DNA of 64,000 bases from Moraxellaceae bacterium AER2_44_116 (GTDB taxonomy: Bacteria > Pseudomonadota > Gammaproteobacteria > Pseudomonadales > Moraxellaceae), in NCBI GenBank assembly GCA_006546595.1, contig VIAD01000016.1, positions 1-64,000 on the forward strand, given 5' to 3'. The position numbers and the translations under genes are program-made. Of this stretch, positions 52,901 to 61,438 are shown one piece after another (the first letter of the stretch is position 1; every line of letters begins with the position of its first letter). Under the pieces are notes generated by a model. The model had not been told where the DNA came from and made no database searches. It saw only the letters and a program-made list of their open reading frames with translations.

Positions 52901-53384
52901 TAAATAAAAACAAAAGTTGGCATACTACATGCATTATTCTTATCATCACCGAGTAGCATCGGTCAAAGACAAAATATCAAAAAACTACTTATCTCCGGAG
53001 AGATACCATGAAAACTATGCAAAAAGGCTTTACCCTCATTGAATTGATGATCGTTGTAGCAATTATCGGTATTTTGGCTGCCGTTGCTATCCCTGCATAC
53101 CAAGATTACATCGCTAAATCCCAAGTCACTGCTGCTTTGGCTGAAGTAAGCCCTGGTAAAAACCAATTTGAAATTCTCTTAAATGATGGCGCAACAGCGA
53201 TTGCTGACGGCAAAGCGGTTGGCTTATCCAATACTTCTGAGCGTTGCAGCACTGTTACGGTCGGCTTCACTTCTACTGATGGTTCTGGCAGCATCGTTTG
53301 CACCATCAAAGGTACAACCCGCGTTTTAACTAAAACGATCGGTGTATATCGTGCAACTTCCGCTTCCGGTGGTGCATGGTCATG
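52901..53384 (+). repeat. Direct duplication unit B (pilA copy 2)
   Basis: The second copy of the 484-base identical block described at 51929-52412. Beyond 53384 the pilA copies show several synonymous changes and one amino-acid change within ~60 bases, so identity stops sharply. Confidence 0.9.
52917..52932 (+). promoter_or_regulatory. Sigma-54 promoter of pilA copy 2
   Basis: TTGGCATACTACATGC, identical to copy 1 with GG-N10-GC spacing. Both pilA genes should therefore respond to the same RpoN-dependent activator. Confidence 0.82.
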
Positions 53385-53448
53385 CTCAACTACCTTGGCT
53401 TCTGTCGCTGATGCTAACTTGATCCCTAAAGGTTGTGTAGGCGTATAA
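53008..53448 (+). CDS. pilA: Type IV major pilin PilA, copy 2
   Basis: 146-aa prepilin identical to copy 1 except one residue near the C-terminus (Val in PKGCVGV where copy 1 has Lys). Codons are identical over the first ~377 bases, then differ silently at several places, so the 5' part was probably homogenised recently. Prepilin leader MKTMQKG, mature N-terminus FTLIE, D-region Cys pair kept. Same GGAGA ribosome site and leader. A terminator follows at 53478. Confidence 0.95.
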   Translation: MKTMQKGFTLIELMIVVAIIGILAAVAIPAYQDYIAKSQVTAALAEVSPGKNQFEILLNDGATAIADGKAVGLSNTSERCSTVTVGFTSTDGSGSIVCTIKGTTRVLTKTIGVYRATSASGGAWSCSTTLASVADANLIPKGCVGV

Positions 53449-53477
53449 TACAAAGCACTTGACGCGCTTCTGTGTTG

Positions 53478-53502
53478 AAAGCCCGCTTGTGCGGGCTTTT
53501 TA
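53478..53502 (+). terminator. pilA copy 2 terminator
   Basis: AAAGCCCGC-ttgt-GCGGGCTTTTT, 29 bases after the stop. It differs in loop and flanks from the copy 1 terminator. Confidence 0.93.
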
Positions 53503-53569
53503 GTCTCAGACACCTACTATAATTATTAAAATCAGCTAAATCCTAAACCAAATTTTGGGAGACTGGATG

Positions 53570-54001
53570 ATGAATCAGCACCAACGCGGTTTTAGTCTAA
53601 TCGAACTCATGGTCGTTGTTGCCATTATCGGCATTTTAGTTGCCGTCTCTGGTGCCGCTTATAAAGACTTTATCAATCGGGCTAACGTCACCTCTGCCTT
53701 AGCAGATATTGCACCTGCTAAAGTACAAACGGAAATCCGTATTAATGATGGCGAAACAAGTCTTACACCCGCTTTAGTAGGAATTGGCAGTACATCACCC
53801 CACTGCTCAACTATTGCCATTGCATTTGACGTAAGTACAGGTGAAACAGAAGTTAAATGCACAATGCAAGGCACGCCTGATATTAAAGATCGCACCATTG
53901 CTGTTTCTCGCAATACAAGTGGATACTGGTCATGCATTACAGGAACGGCTGGTGGAGTCGCGGCTTTAGAGCCACAATATGTCCCTAAAGGCTGCACTTG
54001 A
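53570..54001 (+). CDS. PilA-related type IV pilin, divergent copy
   Basis: 143-aa prepilin. Leader MNQHQRG, then FSLIELMVVVAIIGILVAVS with Glu5. It aligns with PilA along its length (SALADIAPAKVQTEIRINDG vs AALAEVSPGKNQFEI; HCSTIAIAF vs RCSTVTVGF; YWSC and PKGCT). It is therefore a diverged third pilin rather than a minor pilin of the FimU/PilV type. GGGAG 8 bases before 53570 sets the start; 53567 is an alternative ATG. No sigma-54 promoter is visible before it. A TATAAT at 53518-53523 lacks a good -35, so its expression may differ from the other two. Confidence 0.88.
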   Translation: MNQHQRGFSLIELMVVVAIIGILVAVSGAAYKDFINRANVTSALADIAPAKVQTEIRINDGETSLTPALVGIGSTSPHCSTIAIAFDVSTGETEVKCTMQGTPDIKDRTIAVSRNTSGYWSCITGTAGGVAALEPQYVPKGCT

Positions 54002-54020
54002 CTAATTGATAAAACTGTAA

Positions 54021-54051
54021 AGCTGTGTTATTTACAGGCAAAAACACAGCT
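54021..54051. terminator. Possible terminator between pilin and hptB
   Basis: AGCTGTGTT-13 bases-AACACAGCT, a perfect 9-bp stem between convergent genes. T-richness is only moderate, on the minus-strand side, so efficiency is uncertain. Confidence 0.4.
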
Positions 54052-54098
54052 AAAGCTTATATTCTTCACACAATTAAAACATCGAATGACGTTAGCAC

Positions 54099-54437
54099 TT
54101 AAACGAGCATTTCTAGCTCGCGTCTGACAATTGCAAACTCGTCACCAATTTTCTGACTATACATTTCACAATTATCATAATGACCTGCACGACAATCATG
54201 CTCTAAATGTTCACAAACTTCAGCCAACATCAACGCGCCTAGATTAGCACTTGCACCTTTTAAACTATGGGCTGCTAATCGTACTTCATTGTAATCTTTA
54301 GACTGAATTGCCGCTGTAATCATCTGCTGTCTTAGCTCGGCATCTTGCAAATAGGTTGTAATTAATACCGAAAATTCATCTTCAAGTACTTCTTTTAATT
54401 CCGCTAATTGTTCTAAATTTAGATGAATCGTCATCAT
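54099..54437 (-). CDS. hptB: HptB-like histidine phosphotransfer protein
   Basis: 112-aa Hpt domain with the phospho-acceptor His in LAAHSLKGASANLGA (HSLKG). In P. aeruginosa HptB passes phosphate from several hybrid kinases to the response regulator HsbR, which is encoded immediately upstream here too. AAGGGG about ten bases before the ATG at 54437 sets the start; a longer frame overlaps hsbR. It lies 13 bases after hsbR on the same strand, so it is the last gene of hsbA-hsbR-hptB. Confidence 0.87.
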   Translation of the reverse strand: MMTIHLNLEQLAELKEVLEDEFSVLITTYLQDAELRQQMITAAIQSKDYNEVRLAAHSLKGASANLGALMLAEVCEHLEHDCRAGHYDNCEMYSQKIGDEFAIVRRELEMLV

Positions 54438-54450
54438 TATCAATATCCCC

Positions 54451-56127
54451 TTAAAGCCATTTCCAATCAAATTCAACAATGACACTATTACCTGGTGAAA
54501 TAAACTCTAATCGTTGGCATAACGTCTTAATCAAACGAATACCCCGTCCATGATAGTGACTCAAGCCATCGATTATGGTTTGTGGTTCAGGTATTGAGAA
54601 CCCAACACCACTATCCGTCACCTGCAATGTCAGTTTACCACCCTCTTCTAAAGGCTCGTGCGTTATATCAAATCGAATTTTACCCTCAGTCAATGCTAAA
54701 AGTTTTTCATGCCGAAGCGCGTAATAGCGAGCAAAACCTTGTGCACTATTTTTTAATGATGAATCTAAATCCAATAGACCGTGTTCTAGTGCATTGGAGT
54801 ACAACTCAGCCAAAATAGTATTTAATGTATTGGTATAAGGCTTTAAACCCGGTACTTGATTAATAAAATGTGTCAACAAGGGCACAGGGTCAAATTGTTT
54901 TAACGACTCCGTACCTAGCTCACAGTTCAACGTACAATCAGCCAAACCACGGCGAGCTACTTTAGGCTTAATCAATAACGCTTGTTCTAAAGCTATTTCA
55001 GGTGCATCCTGCATACGAACTTCTATTAAGGTATGGTCGTCTGCCTGTTCACCATCTTCTACGGCAAATGCTTGTACATGACTTAAAACCTCATCAAAAA
55101 CCTTAGTTTTGTCGGATGTTTTAGCAAAAACATCTAACAGTCGCTCAAAACCAAACATTTCATTGTCAGCATTTACTGTTTCAATAATGCCATCAGACCA
55201 TAAATAAATGACATCATCATTCATCATTTCAAAATAAGTCGGCTCGTAACGAAATTGCGCTTGTCCTAAAATACCTAAGGGTAAATGTTTTGATTTGATT
55301 TGTTTAATTTCGCGGGTCGATGTGTTGTAAATGACACCTTCTGGTAACCCCCCCGCCCATACTTCGATACTGCGATTACGAAAACCCAAATGCACAGCAG
55401 TTGCACAACAAAAAACACCCACAGGTAAAATACTTTTTAACTTTGCATTCACTTCACGCAAGACATCTTCCAGCGCAAAGCCTTTCGAGACCATACCATG
55501 AAATACTTCCGCTAACGGTAATGCACCAATTGCGGCTGGTAAACCATGCCCCGTAAAATCACCTAATAAAACCAATAAATCGCCGTTAGGATGACGTGCT
55601 GCTAAGACAACATCACCATTAAAAATAGCTTTAGGGGAGATTAAATAACGAATATTGGGAGAGTTCAACACACCATAATGGGCAATTTTATCAAAAATAC
55701 CTTTCGCGGCGAGTTGCTCTTGAACTAAATGCTCACGTTGACGTTGTGTTTCAGTATGCAAACGACGCATGCGTGAAAAGGCTAAAATTTTGGCTTTAAT
55801 GACGACAGGATTGTAGGGCTTAGTTAGAAAATCATCACCACCTGCCTCTAAACATTCTGCGAGGTCACTGGCTTCATTTAGTGAAGTGAGAAAGATGATC
55901 GGAACAAGATCTTCACCCGCCATGTGACGAATTTCACGCGCTGCCTGAATCCCATTTTTGTTCGGCATCAATACGTCTAATAAAAGGATATCAGGACGAT
56001 GTTCGATGAACAGATCAACAGCCTGTTGGCCATCCGTTGCCTGAATCACATCATGCCCTAAACGCTTAATTAAATTCGCTAGGATGATGCGATCGCTTGG
56101 ATTATCTTCCGCAATTAATAGGCGCAA
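54451..56127 (-). CDS. hsbR: HsbR-like response regulator with PP2C and kinase domains
   Basis: 558 aa with three domains. The receiver (~1-120) has the acceptor Asp in ILLLDVLMPNKNG. A SpoIIE/PP2C phosphatase (~150-370) has VLLGDFTGHGLPAAIGALPL, LWSDGIIETVN and GEQADDHTLIEV as metal-site segments. An RsbW-type HATPase (~400-558) has LAELYSNALEHGLLDLD and DSGVGFSIPEP. This is the P. aeruginosa HsbR layout, which phosphorylates or dephosphorylates the anti-anti-sigma factor HsbA. The start codon is TTG, with AGAGG nine bases upstream; no ATG gives a full receiver. Confidence 0.92.
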   Translation of the reverse strand: MRLLIAEDNPSDRIILANLIKRLGHDVIQATDGQQAVDLFIEHRPDILLLDVLMPNKNGIQAAREIRHMAGEDLVPIIFLTSLNEASDLAECLEAGGDDFLTKPYNPVVIKAKILAFSRMRRLHTETQRQREHLVQEQLAAKGIFDKIAHYGVLNSPNIRYLISPKAIFNGDVVLAARHPNGDLLVLLGDFTGHGLPAAIGALPLAEVFHGMVSKGFALEDVLREVNAKLKSILPVGVFCCATAVHLGFRNRSIEVWAGGLPEGVIYNTSTREIKQIKSKHLPLGILGQAQFRYEPTYFEMMNDDVIYLWSDGIIETVNADNEMFGFERLLDVFAKTSDKTKVFDEVLSHVQAFAVEDGEQADDHTLIEVRMQDAPEIALEQALLIKPKVARRGLADCTLNCELGTESLKQFDPVPLLTHFINQVPGLKPYTNTLNTILAELYSNALEHGLLDLDSSLKNSAQGFARYYALRHEKLLALTEGKIRFDITHEPLEEGGKLTLQVTDSGVGFSIPEPQTIIDGLSHYHGRGIRLIKTLCQRLEFISPGNSVIVEFDWKWL

Positions 56128-56142
56128 GATGATTACCTCTCA

Positions 56143-56448
56143 TCACTGAATGGTAAATAACTGTTCAAAATTTGAAATAGTAAGGATTTTTTTCACGTCA
56201 GCATTGCAGTTAATAATCCTAACATGAGAACTATCACCACCCGCATGATCGCGTAATAGTAACAACATGCCTAATGCCGAACTATCTAGGTAGGTCGCAT
56301 CTTTTAAGTCAACAATATAACAAGACATATCCAGAGGTGCTTGTTCATAAGCACTCCGAAACTCTTGATGTGTACTAAAGTCGAATCTACCTTTAATTTT
56401 AATAAAGAGCTCTTTGCCATCAGCCGAGCTCATTGTCAATACTGCCAT
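56143..56448 (-). CDS. hsbA: HsbA-like STAS anti-anti-sigma factor
   Basis: 101-aa STAS domain. The conserved phospho-Ser region is DATYLDSSALGMLLLLRDHA, and IKIKGRFDFSTHQEFRSAYE is the N-terminal strand-helix. It is the expected partner switched by HsbR; in P. aeruginosa HsbA then binds FlgM or the diguanylate cyclase HsbD. Neither partner gene is adjacent here. GGGAG seven bases before the ATG at 56448 supports this start. First gene of the three-gene set. Confidence 0.9.
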   Translation of the reverse strand: MAVLTMSSADGKELFIKIKGRFDFSTHQEFRSAYEQAPLDMSCYIVDLKDATYLDSSALGMLLLLRDHAGGDSSHVRIINCNADVKKILTISNFEQLFTIQ

Positions 56449-56804
56449 TCGTGTACTCCCTATCAAACAGGCCACTGAAAGATTTTCATTATAATTACAT
56501 TGTAGTGGCTAGAATCAATTTACAAAACTATCAAGGCGACTTTACCCTGTTTCCTCAGTAAAGGCGATAAGCCAGCGTGACTTTCCTTATTTTCCAAGTC
56601 GTTAAGTGACGCTTTTTAATCGTTTTGGCACTTGATGATACATCTTTTTACCGTAAAAAATAATACCGTACACTATATCCTTCGCTACGCTTATTTCCGA
56701 TGAATGAACTGACTGGCGAGTTCTTGATTTTTTTCGCAATATATCCGTTTAAACCTAGAATAATACATAAGTGTTCCTGTAACACATCCATGTGAGGATA
56801 CGAC
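56449..56804. other. hsbA-patatin divergent intergenic region
   Basis: About 355 bases with no gene seen. On the minus strand, TTGATT and TATAAT 19 bases apart (56518-56488), flanked by GCCACT ... AGTGGC, form a possible hsbA promoter. On the plus strand, GTGTT-cctgt-AACAC (56771-56785) lies 19 bases before the patatin start and could be an operator. Confidence 0.45.
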
Positions 56805-57989
56805 ATGACTCAGCTATCCACTCAAAAAATTGGCCTCGTATTATCAGGTGGTGGTGCGCGAGCTGCGTATCAAGTGGGTGTCTTAAAAGCGATTAGTACG
56901 CTGATTGACACGCCATGCGGCAATCCCTTTGCCGTAATTTGTGGCACATCCGCAGGTGGTCTGAACGCGGCTGGTTTGGCTAGTCGTGCCGATTGTCTGT
57001 CGGACGCAGTCGCGCAACTCGAACACGTTTGGGCTAATTTTCGCACCTCACAAGTCTATCGAACCGATTGGGCTGGCGTATTAAATTGCGCCCTAAAGTT
57101 TTTATGGACAATGGCGTTTGGCCGCTTACACAAAGACCGCCCCGTTTCGTTATTAGACAACACACCGCTGTATTTTTTGTTAGAACGTGAGTTAATGCTG
57201 TCACGTATTAGTGAAGTGATTGAGACAGGTCATTTAGATGCGTTGTGTATTACCGCGTCGGGTTATACCAGTGCGGAGTCCGTCAGTTTCTTTCAAGGCA
57301 AACGAGAGCTTGAAGGCTGGAAAAGAGCGCGGCGCGTGGGCATTCATACGAACATCAGTATTGAGCATCTCATGGCCTCGGCGGCAATTCCCTTGCTCTT
57401 TCCTGCTGTGCGTATCAATCGAGAATACTTTGGTGACGGGGCTATGCGTCAGCTTGCGCCTATTAGCCCTGCATTACATTTAGGTGCAGAAAAAGTCATG
57501 GTAATTGGTGTCAGTAACGATGGCGAAACAGTCACCCGCGAGAAAACCGACGGCTATCCTAGTATTGCTCAAGTGGTCACTAATATTTTAAATAGCTCGT
57601 TTATTGATAGTCTGGAGGGTGATATTGAGCGTTTAACCCGTATTAACCGCACGATTAGCCATATTCCTGACGATGTTCGTCAACACAACACTAAATTAAA
57701 ACACGTTGATGTATTGGTTATTTCACCCTCCAATAAAACACTGGATCAAATAGCGATGAAACATGCACTGGATCTGCCCCGAAGCATTCGCTCGTTTGTT
57801 TATGGTAGCGGCGCAATGAAACGTGGTGGCGCAGGCGTATTAAGTTATTTACTGTTTGAAGGTGCGTATTGCCAAGAACTCATGCAATTAGGCTATGACG
57901 ATGCGATGAAAAAATCCGAAGCTATTAAAGCGTTTTTACATATTCCAGAGGTACATAATAATAATGTAGTGGCATTTAAAAAGGCTTAG
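56805..57989 (+). CDS. Patatin-like phospholipase
   Basis: 394 aa. It has the glycine-rich oxyanion motif GLVLSGGGARAAYQVGVLKAI, the catalytic Ser in CGTSAGGLNAAGLA (GxSxG) and the Asp in FGDGAMRQLAPI (DGA). It is a Ser-Asp dyad lipid acyl hydrolase. No signal peptide or outer-membrane barrel is present, so it is cytoplasmic or loosely membrane-bound. The middle part matches bacterial patatins of unknown physiological role. A TGTGAGGA ribosome site precedes the ATG; an interspersed repeat follows the stop. Confidence 0.92.
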   Translation: MTQLSTQKIGLVLSGGGARAAYQVGVLKAISTLIDTPCGNPFAVICGTSAGGLNAAGLASRADCLSDAVAQLEHVWANFRTSQVYRTDWAGVLNCALKFLWTMAFGRLHKDRPVSLLDNTPLYFLLERELMLSRISEVIETGHLDALCITASGYTSAESVSFFQGKRELEGWKRARRVGIHTNISIEHLMASAAIPLLFPAVRINREYFGDGAMRQLAPISPALHLGAEKVMVIGVSNDGETVTREKTDGYPSIAQVVTNILNSSFIDSLEGDIERLTRINRTISHIPDDVRQHNTKLKHVDVLVISPSNKTLDQIAMKHALDLPRSIRSFVYGSGAMKRGGAGVLSYLLFEGAYCQELMQLGYDDAMKKSEAIKAFLHIPEVHNNNVVAFKKA

Positions 57990-58058
57990 CTTCGACTCCG
58001 CTCAGCCACCACGACTCCGCTCAACCAGTACAAAAACGTCCACTGAGCGGAGTCGAAG
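57990..58058. repeat. Intergenic palindromic repeat, copy 7
   Basis: CTTCGACTCCGCTCAGCCACC followed by a second partial arm CGACTCCGCTCAACC, then CTGAGCGGAGTCGAAGGG. The left arm is duplicated. It lies between the convergent patatin and desC genes. Confidence 0.85.
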
Positions 58059-58065
58059 GGCTAAT

Positions 58066-59136
58066 TTAGCTAATCACCACTTTTGCCGATGCAGGATAAG
58101 CCGTACAAGGATACACGGCGATACCCAGTTGATTACCTGTCACTTCGCCTTGTACCAAACGACATTTGCATGAACCACACATACCCGTACGGCAACCATG
58201 CTCTAACTCAATCCCATGTGCTTCTGCTATTTCCAGTAATGTTTTACCTTTATCTGCCTCATTCATTTTTACCGTCGTGTTATGCGACTGAAAATAAATT
58301 TCGGATAAACACTGCTCACCAATAACGACCGAGTTATCAAAGCTAAAGCGTTCAACCTGCAAACGTGTTAAGTCATAATCTTTGACGGTCAGATAATCAA
58401 CAATGCTATCCATAAAACCCGCAGGCCCACAGAGATAAATATCACGCTCAAGCAACTCAGGCTGTTGCTCTAATTGTGTGATCACACTTTGCTTGGCACT
58501 GTCTTCTACACGACTTAACAGCGTATGAATCTGACATGATGACGCTGCACGTTGCAGAGCCTTCGCAAAAATAACATCATTTGCTGTTTTGAATTGAGCC
58601 ATTAACACTACATCAACTATAGGTTTGGCAGTTAACATCTCATTGAGTAGCGCATAACAGGGCGTGATACCTGAGCCTGCACTAATCAGTAATACCTGAG
58701 CTTGTCCTTGATAAACAAACTGACCCTGTGGATGTGAAACAGCGAAACACATGCCGCGCTGAGCATGTTGATAAAGCCAATTGGACACTAAACCGCCCTC
58801 TTTACGCTTTACGGTTACCGCCACCGTCTCGCGGTTAATCTGCGATAAAGAATAACAACGGCTATGTTGCTGACCGTCGATCGTGACGCTAATTTCAATG
58901 TACTGCCCTGCTTTGGCTTGTGCAACATGTTGATTCGGCAGTAGTTCAATCGTGATGGTGTCATGCGTTTCATGGCTGACATTAACAATTTTGGCTTGGC
59001 AATCGTATGTCCAAAAAAACGGGGCAACACGTTTTGTACCAACGTTCATGGTGTTACTGGCAAGGTAATCAATCCACTCGCGGCCAATATTTTTTAACGC
59101 CCACTGGTTTACCGATAAGGCTAATTCATTCAGCAT
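58066..59136 (-). CDS. desC: Ferredoxin reductase for fatty acid desaturase
   Basis: 356 aa. FAD domain with RCYSLSQ (RxYS) and SGSGITPCYALLNEM (NAD-site glycines after the LLISA strand). C-terminal plant-type 2Fe-2S domain with CRTGMCGSCKCRL and the fourth Cys in YPCTAYP. It supplies electrons to the membrane desaturase encoded just upstream. The desaturase stop is followed by TTGATG, so the ATG at 59136 lies within 4 bases of it. The pair matches P. aeruginosa DesB-DesC in content. Symbol given by that comparison. Confidence 0.88.
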   Translation of the reverse strand: MLNELALSVNQWALKNIGREWIDYLASNTMNVGTKRVAPFFWTYDCQAKIVNVSHETHDTITIELLPNQHVAQAKAGQYIEISVTIDGQQHSRCYSLSQINRETVAVTVKRKEGGLVSNWLYQHAQRGMCFAVSHPQGQFVYQGQAQVLLISAGSGITPCYALLNEMLTAKPIVDVVLMAQFKTANDVIFAKALQRAASSCQIHTLLSRVEDSAKQSVITQLEQQPELLERDIYLCGPAGFMDSIVDYLTVKDYDLTRLQVERFSFDNSVVIGEQCLSEIYFQSHNTTVKMNEADKGKTLLEIAEAHGIELEHGCRTGMCGSCKCRLVQGEVTGNQLGIAVYPCTAYPASAKVVIS

Positions 59137-59139
59137 CAA

Positions 59140-60324
59140 TCAAGCCTCATGTTGTGATAAATAGGCTGGTGCAGGAAACGGATGCTTTCCATCTTTAAAC
59201 GAAAACCGCCAAAACAACGTCAAATATTTCTTAATCGCCTGCCCCCAACTGTCATTTAACTTATACGGCAGATTGTATTGGCGGCAAATGGCTTTAACAT
59301 CTTTGGCAATATCGGGATAACGATGCGACGGAATATCAGGATACAGATGATGCTCAATTTGATAGTTGAGATGTCCCCATAAAATAGACTGTAAGCGTGT
59401 ACCCTTAAAGTTCACGCTGGAATCTAACTGGGAAATATACCAATTGGTTTTATTATCAATGGCATCATCTGGTTGTAATGGCTCAGTAAAATGGGTGGCT
59501 TGGATCGTGAGCGCAATCCAATAATTATTCAAAAAATCAACCAAGGCATTACAGAAAAACACCTTCCAAAAGCCAAATCCTGTCACTAAAGAAAGCACAG
59601 GAAAAAACACATATTCTTTTGCCCAAATACGCCAAACCGATAAATTAATCCGTTTTTCGATTTGTTGTTCGGTTAAATGCTCTGGGTTTTTAAACGTGGC
59701 ATAACCTTTGTTGCCGAGCGGGAACTTTTCTGCTCGAAATTTATCGCTGAGACCTAAGTTTTGATTATTAAAGTTATACAACATAGTTGGATAGCCAAAT
59801 AACATATAAAACGGTACTTGGAAATAATGCCATGTGGTATGGGGAACTTGAGGATTGGTGCGTAAAAAACCATGACTTAAATCGGGGTCTTTCTCAAAGA
59901 CATTGGTATAAACATGATGAGTCGCGTTATGCTCTTGACACCATGCCGCTTCGTCCACAGGGGCTTTCCATTTGAAGTTATGGGAGTGAAACTCAGGAAC
60001 TTCAGGCAAACTATCATATTGACCATGTAGCACATTATGGCCAATTTCAATGGCTTCAATATTACGATGTAAAAAAATAAACGGCACACCCAATAACGCT
60101 AATGGGCCCGGCAATACCATCACCGTTGTACGTCCGACAGCCTCAAAAATCCGTGAGAAACGACGCAGCTTTTTTATGTACTTGACATCTTTTTCACCCA
60201 TATCGGCACGGTGTTTTTGTTTAATGGCTTCAAAGGCTTGATAGATTTCATCATTCCTCTGTTGTGTTTTTTGGGCATGCGTTGATGCAGGAAGGCCGTT
60301 GTTAAACGTTTCTTGGGCGGACAT
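59140..60324 (-). CDS. desB: Membrane fatty acid desaturase
   Basis: 394-aa integral membrane di-iron desaturase. The His boxes are GHNVLHGQYD, WCQEHNATHHVYTN and YQIEHHLYPDIPSHRY. Hydrophobic stretches lie near TTVMVLPGPLALLGVPFIFL and around VFFPVLSLVTGFGFWKVFF. It probably inserts a double bond into acyl chains of phospholipids or acyl-CoA, to keep membranes fluid. The start MSAQETF at 60324 follows GTGGA; an upstream ATG at 60387 is less likely. Followed directly by its reductase. Confidence 0.92.
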   Translation of the reverse strand: MSAQETFNNGLPASTHAQKTQQRNDEIYQAFEAIKQKHRADMGEKDVKYIKKLRRFSRIFEAVGRTTVMVLPGPLALLGVPFIFLHRNIEAIEIGHNVLHGQYDSLPEVPEFHSHNFKWKAPVDEAAWCQEHNATHHVYTNVFEKDPDLSHGFLRTNPQVPHTTWHYFQVPFYMLFGYPTMLYNFNNQNLGLSDKFRAEKFPLGNKGYATFKNPEHLTEQQIEKRINLSVWRIWAKEYVFFPVLSLVTGFGFWKVFFCNALVDFLNNYWIALTIQATHFTEPLQPDDAIDNKTNWYISQLDSSVNFKGTRLQSILWGHLNYQIEHHLYPDIPSHRYPDIAKDVKAICRQYNLPYKLNDSWGQAIKKYLTLFWRFSFKDGKHPFPAPAYLSQHEA

Positions 60325-60449
60325 GGTGATTTTCCACAAGATAATTAAAAAATTGTTATATGGTATAGAATAACAGGAGTTAGGCATATTTCAGCTATGC
60401 CTAACTCCAAATAATCTTAATTTGAGCGCATCTAAAAAGCTTGGCTTGG

Positions 60450-60523
60450 CTTCGACTCCGCTCAGCCACCGCGACTCAGTTCAGGTACTACCTGCGTAAA
60501 ACGTTCCCTGAGCGGAGTCGAAG
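60450..60523. repeat. Intergenic palindromic repeat, copy 8
   Basis: CTTCGACTCCGCTCAGCCACC, then GCGACTCAGTTCAGG, then CCCTGAGCGGAGTCGAAGGG. Like the copy at 57990 it has a second partial left arm. Between tesB (3' side) and desB (5' side). Confidence 0.85.
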
Positions 60524-60532
60524 GGTAAACGG

Positions 60533-61408
60533 TTAGTACTTCTCAGGCACTTCACGCAGACGCATTAAACCTTCTTGGGCTGTACTGGCAACTAAACGAC
60601 CATCTTGGCTATAAATACGGCCAAAGTTTAAACCACGACCACTGTTCGCATTGGGCGAGGTCATTTCATAGAGTAACCACTCGTCCATTTTGAATGGTCG
60701 ATGAAACCAAATCGAGTGATCTAAACTCGCGGCTTGTAAATTAGACTGCATAAATGTCACCGCATGAGGCAGCATCGCGGTTCCCATTAAAGCAAAATCA
60801 GAGGCAAAGACTAAGGCACACTGATGCAATAGCGGATCATCGGGCAATTTATCTTGGGCACGCATCCAATGATAACGATGGGCTTCTTGTTTCGTCGGGG
60901 CAAATGGATTGACAGGGTTGATAGGACGAATTTCAATCGGACGTTCTTGAGTAAAACTGGTACGAATTTTTTCAGGTAACAAAGAGGCTAACTGTTGACG
61001 TAATTCATACTCATTAGGCAAACCTTCTGGGCCTTCAACATCTGGCATGGTGGATTGATGGTCTAAACCTTCTTCATAAGCAGTAAATGAAGCAGAACAG
61101 ACGAAAATCGGCTGGCCATGTTGAATCGCGGTCACTTGACGATTAATAAAGCTTTTACCATCACGCAAACGATCGACTTCGTAAATGATGGGCGCAGTCG
61201 TATCACCCGCCCGTAAAAAATACCCGTGTAACGAGTGTGCAATACGATCTTTTTCGACGGTACGCCCTGCGGCCATTAAACATTGACCCAAGACTTGGCC
61301 ACCAAAGACATTTTTACCGACAATATTGCGGCTTTGGCCTCGGAATAAGTTGACCTCTAATGCTTCCAATTGCAGTAAGCTTAATAATTCAACAATGACT
61401 GGATTCAT
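60533..61408 (-). CDS. tesB: Acyl-CoA thioesterase II
   Basis: 291-aa double-hotdog thioesterase. N-terminal half: LFRGQSRNIVGKNVFGGQVL and HSLHGYFLRAGD. C-terminal half: SLDHSIWFHRPFKMDEWLLY and GRGLNFGRIYSQDGRLVAS. The catalytic Asp-Thr/Ser-Gln set is expected in these segments. It cleaves medium and long acyl-CoA. The start at 61408 gives the family length (E. coli 286); 61432 adds 8 residues. It lies 30 bases after corA on the same strand, so the two could be co-transcribed. Confidence 0.94.
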   Translation of the reverse strand: MNPVIVELLSLLQLEALEVNLFRGQSRNIVGKNVFGGQVLGQCLMAAGRTVEKDRIAHSLHGYFLRAGDTTAPIIYEVDRLRDGKSFINRQVTAIQHGQPIFVCSASFTAYEEGLDHQSTMPDVEGPEGLPNEYELRQQLASLLPEKIRTSFTQERPIEIRPINPVNPFAPTKQEAHRYHWMRAQDKLPDDPLLHQCALVFASDFALMGTAMLPHAVTFMQSNLQAASLDHSIWFHRPFKMDEWLLYEMTSPNANSGRGLNFGRIYSQDGRLVASTAQEGLMRLREVPEKY

Positions 61409-61438
61409 TTTCACACTCTTTCGTTTGCTCATAAAATA

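Larger units (their letters stand above)
52477..53007. other. pilA1-pilA2 intergenic region
   Basis: About 530 bases holding the pilA1 terminator, an interspersed repeat (52619-52682), a low-complexity AT-rich stretch, then the pilA2 activator site, sigma-54 promoter and leader. I see no gene in it. Confidence 0.7.

Noticed and set aside
51991..53166. Two identical 67-codon minus-strand frames opposite pilA
   Set aside because: They are identical only because the pilA block is duplicated; antisense shadows.
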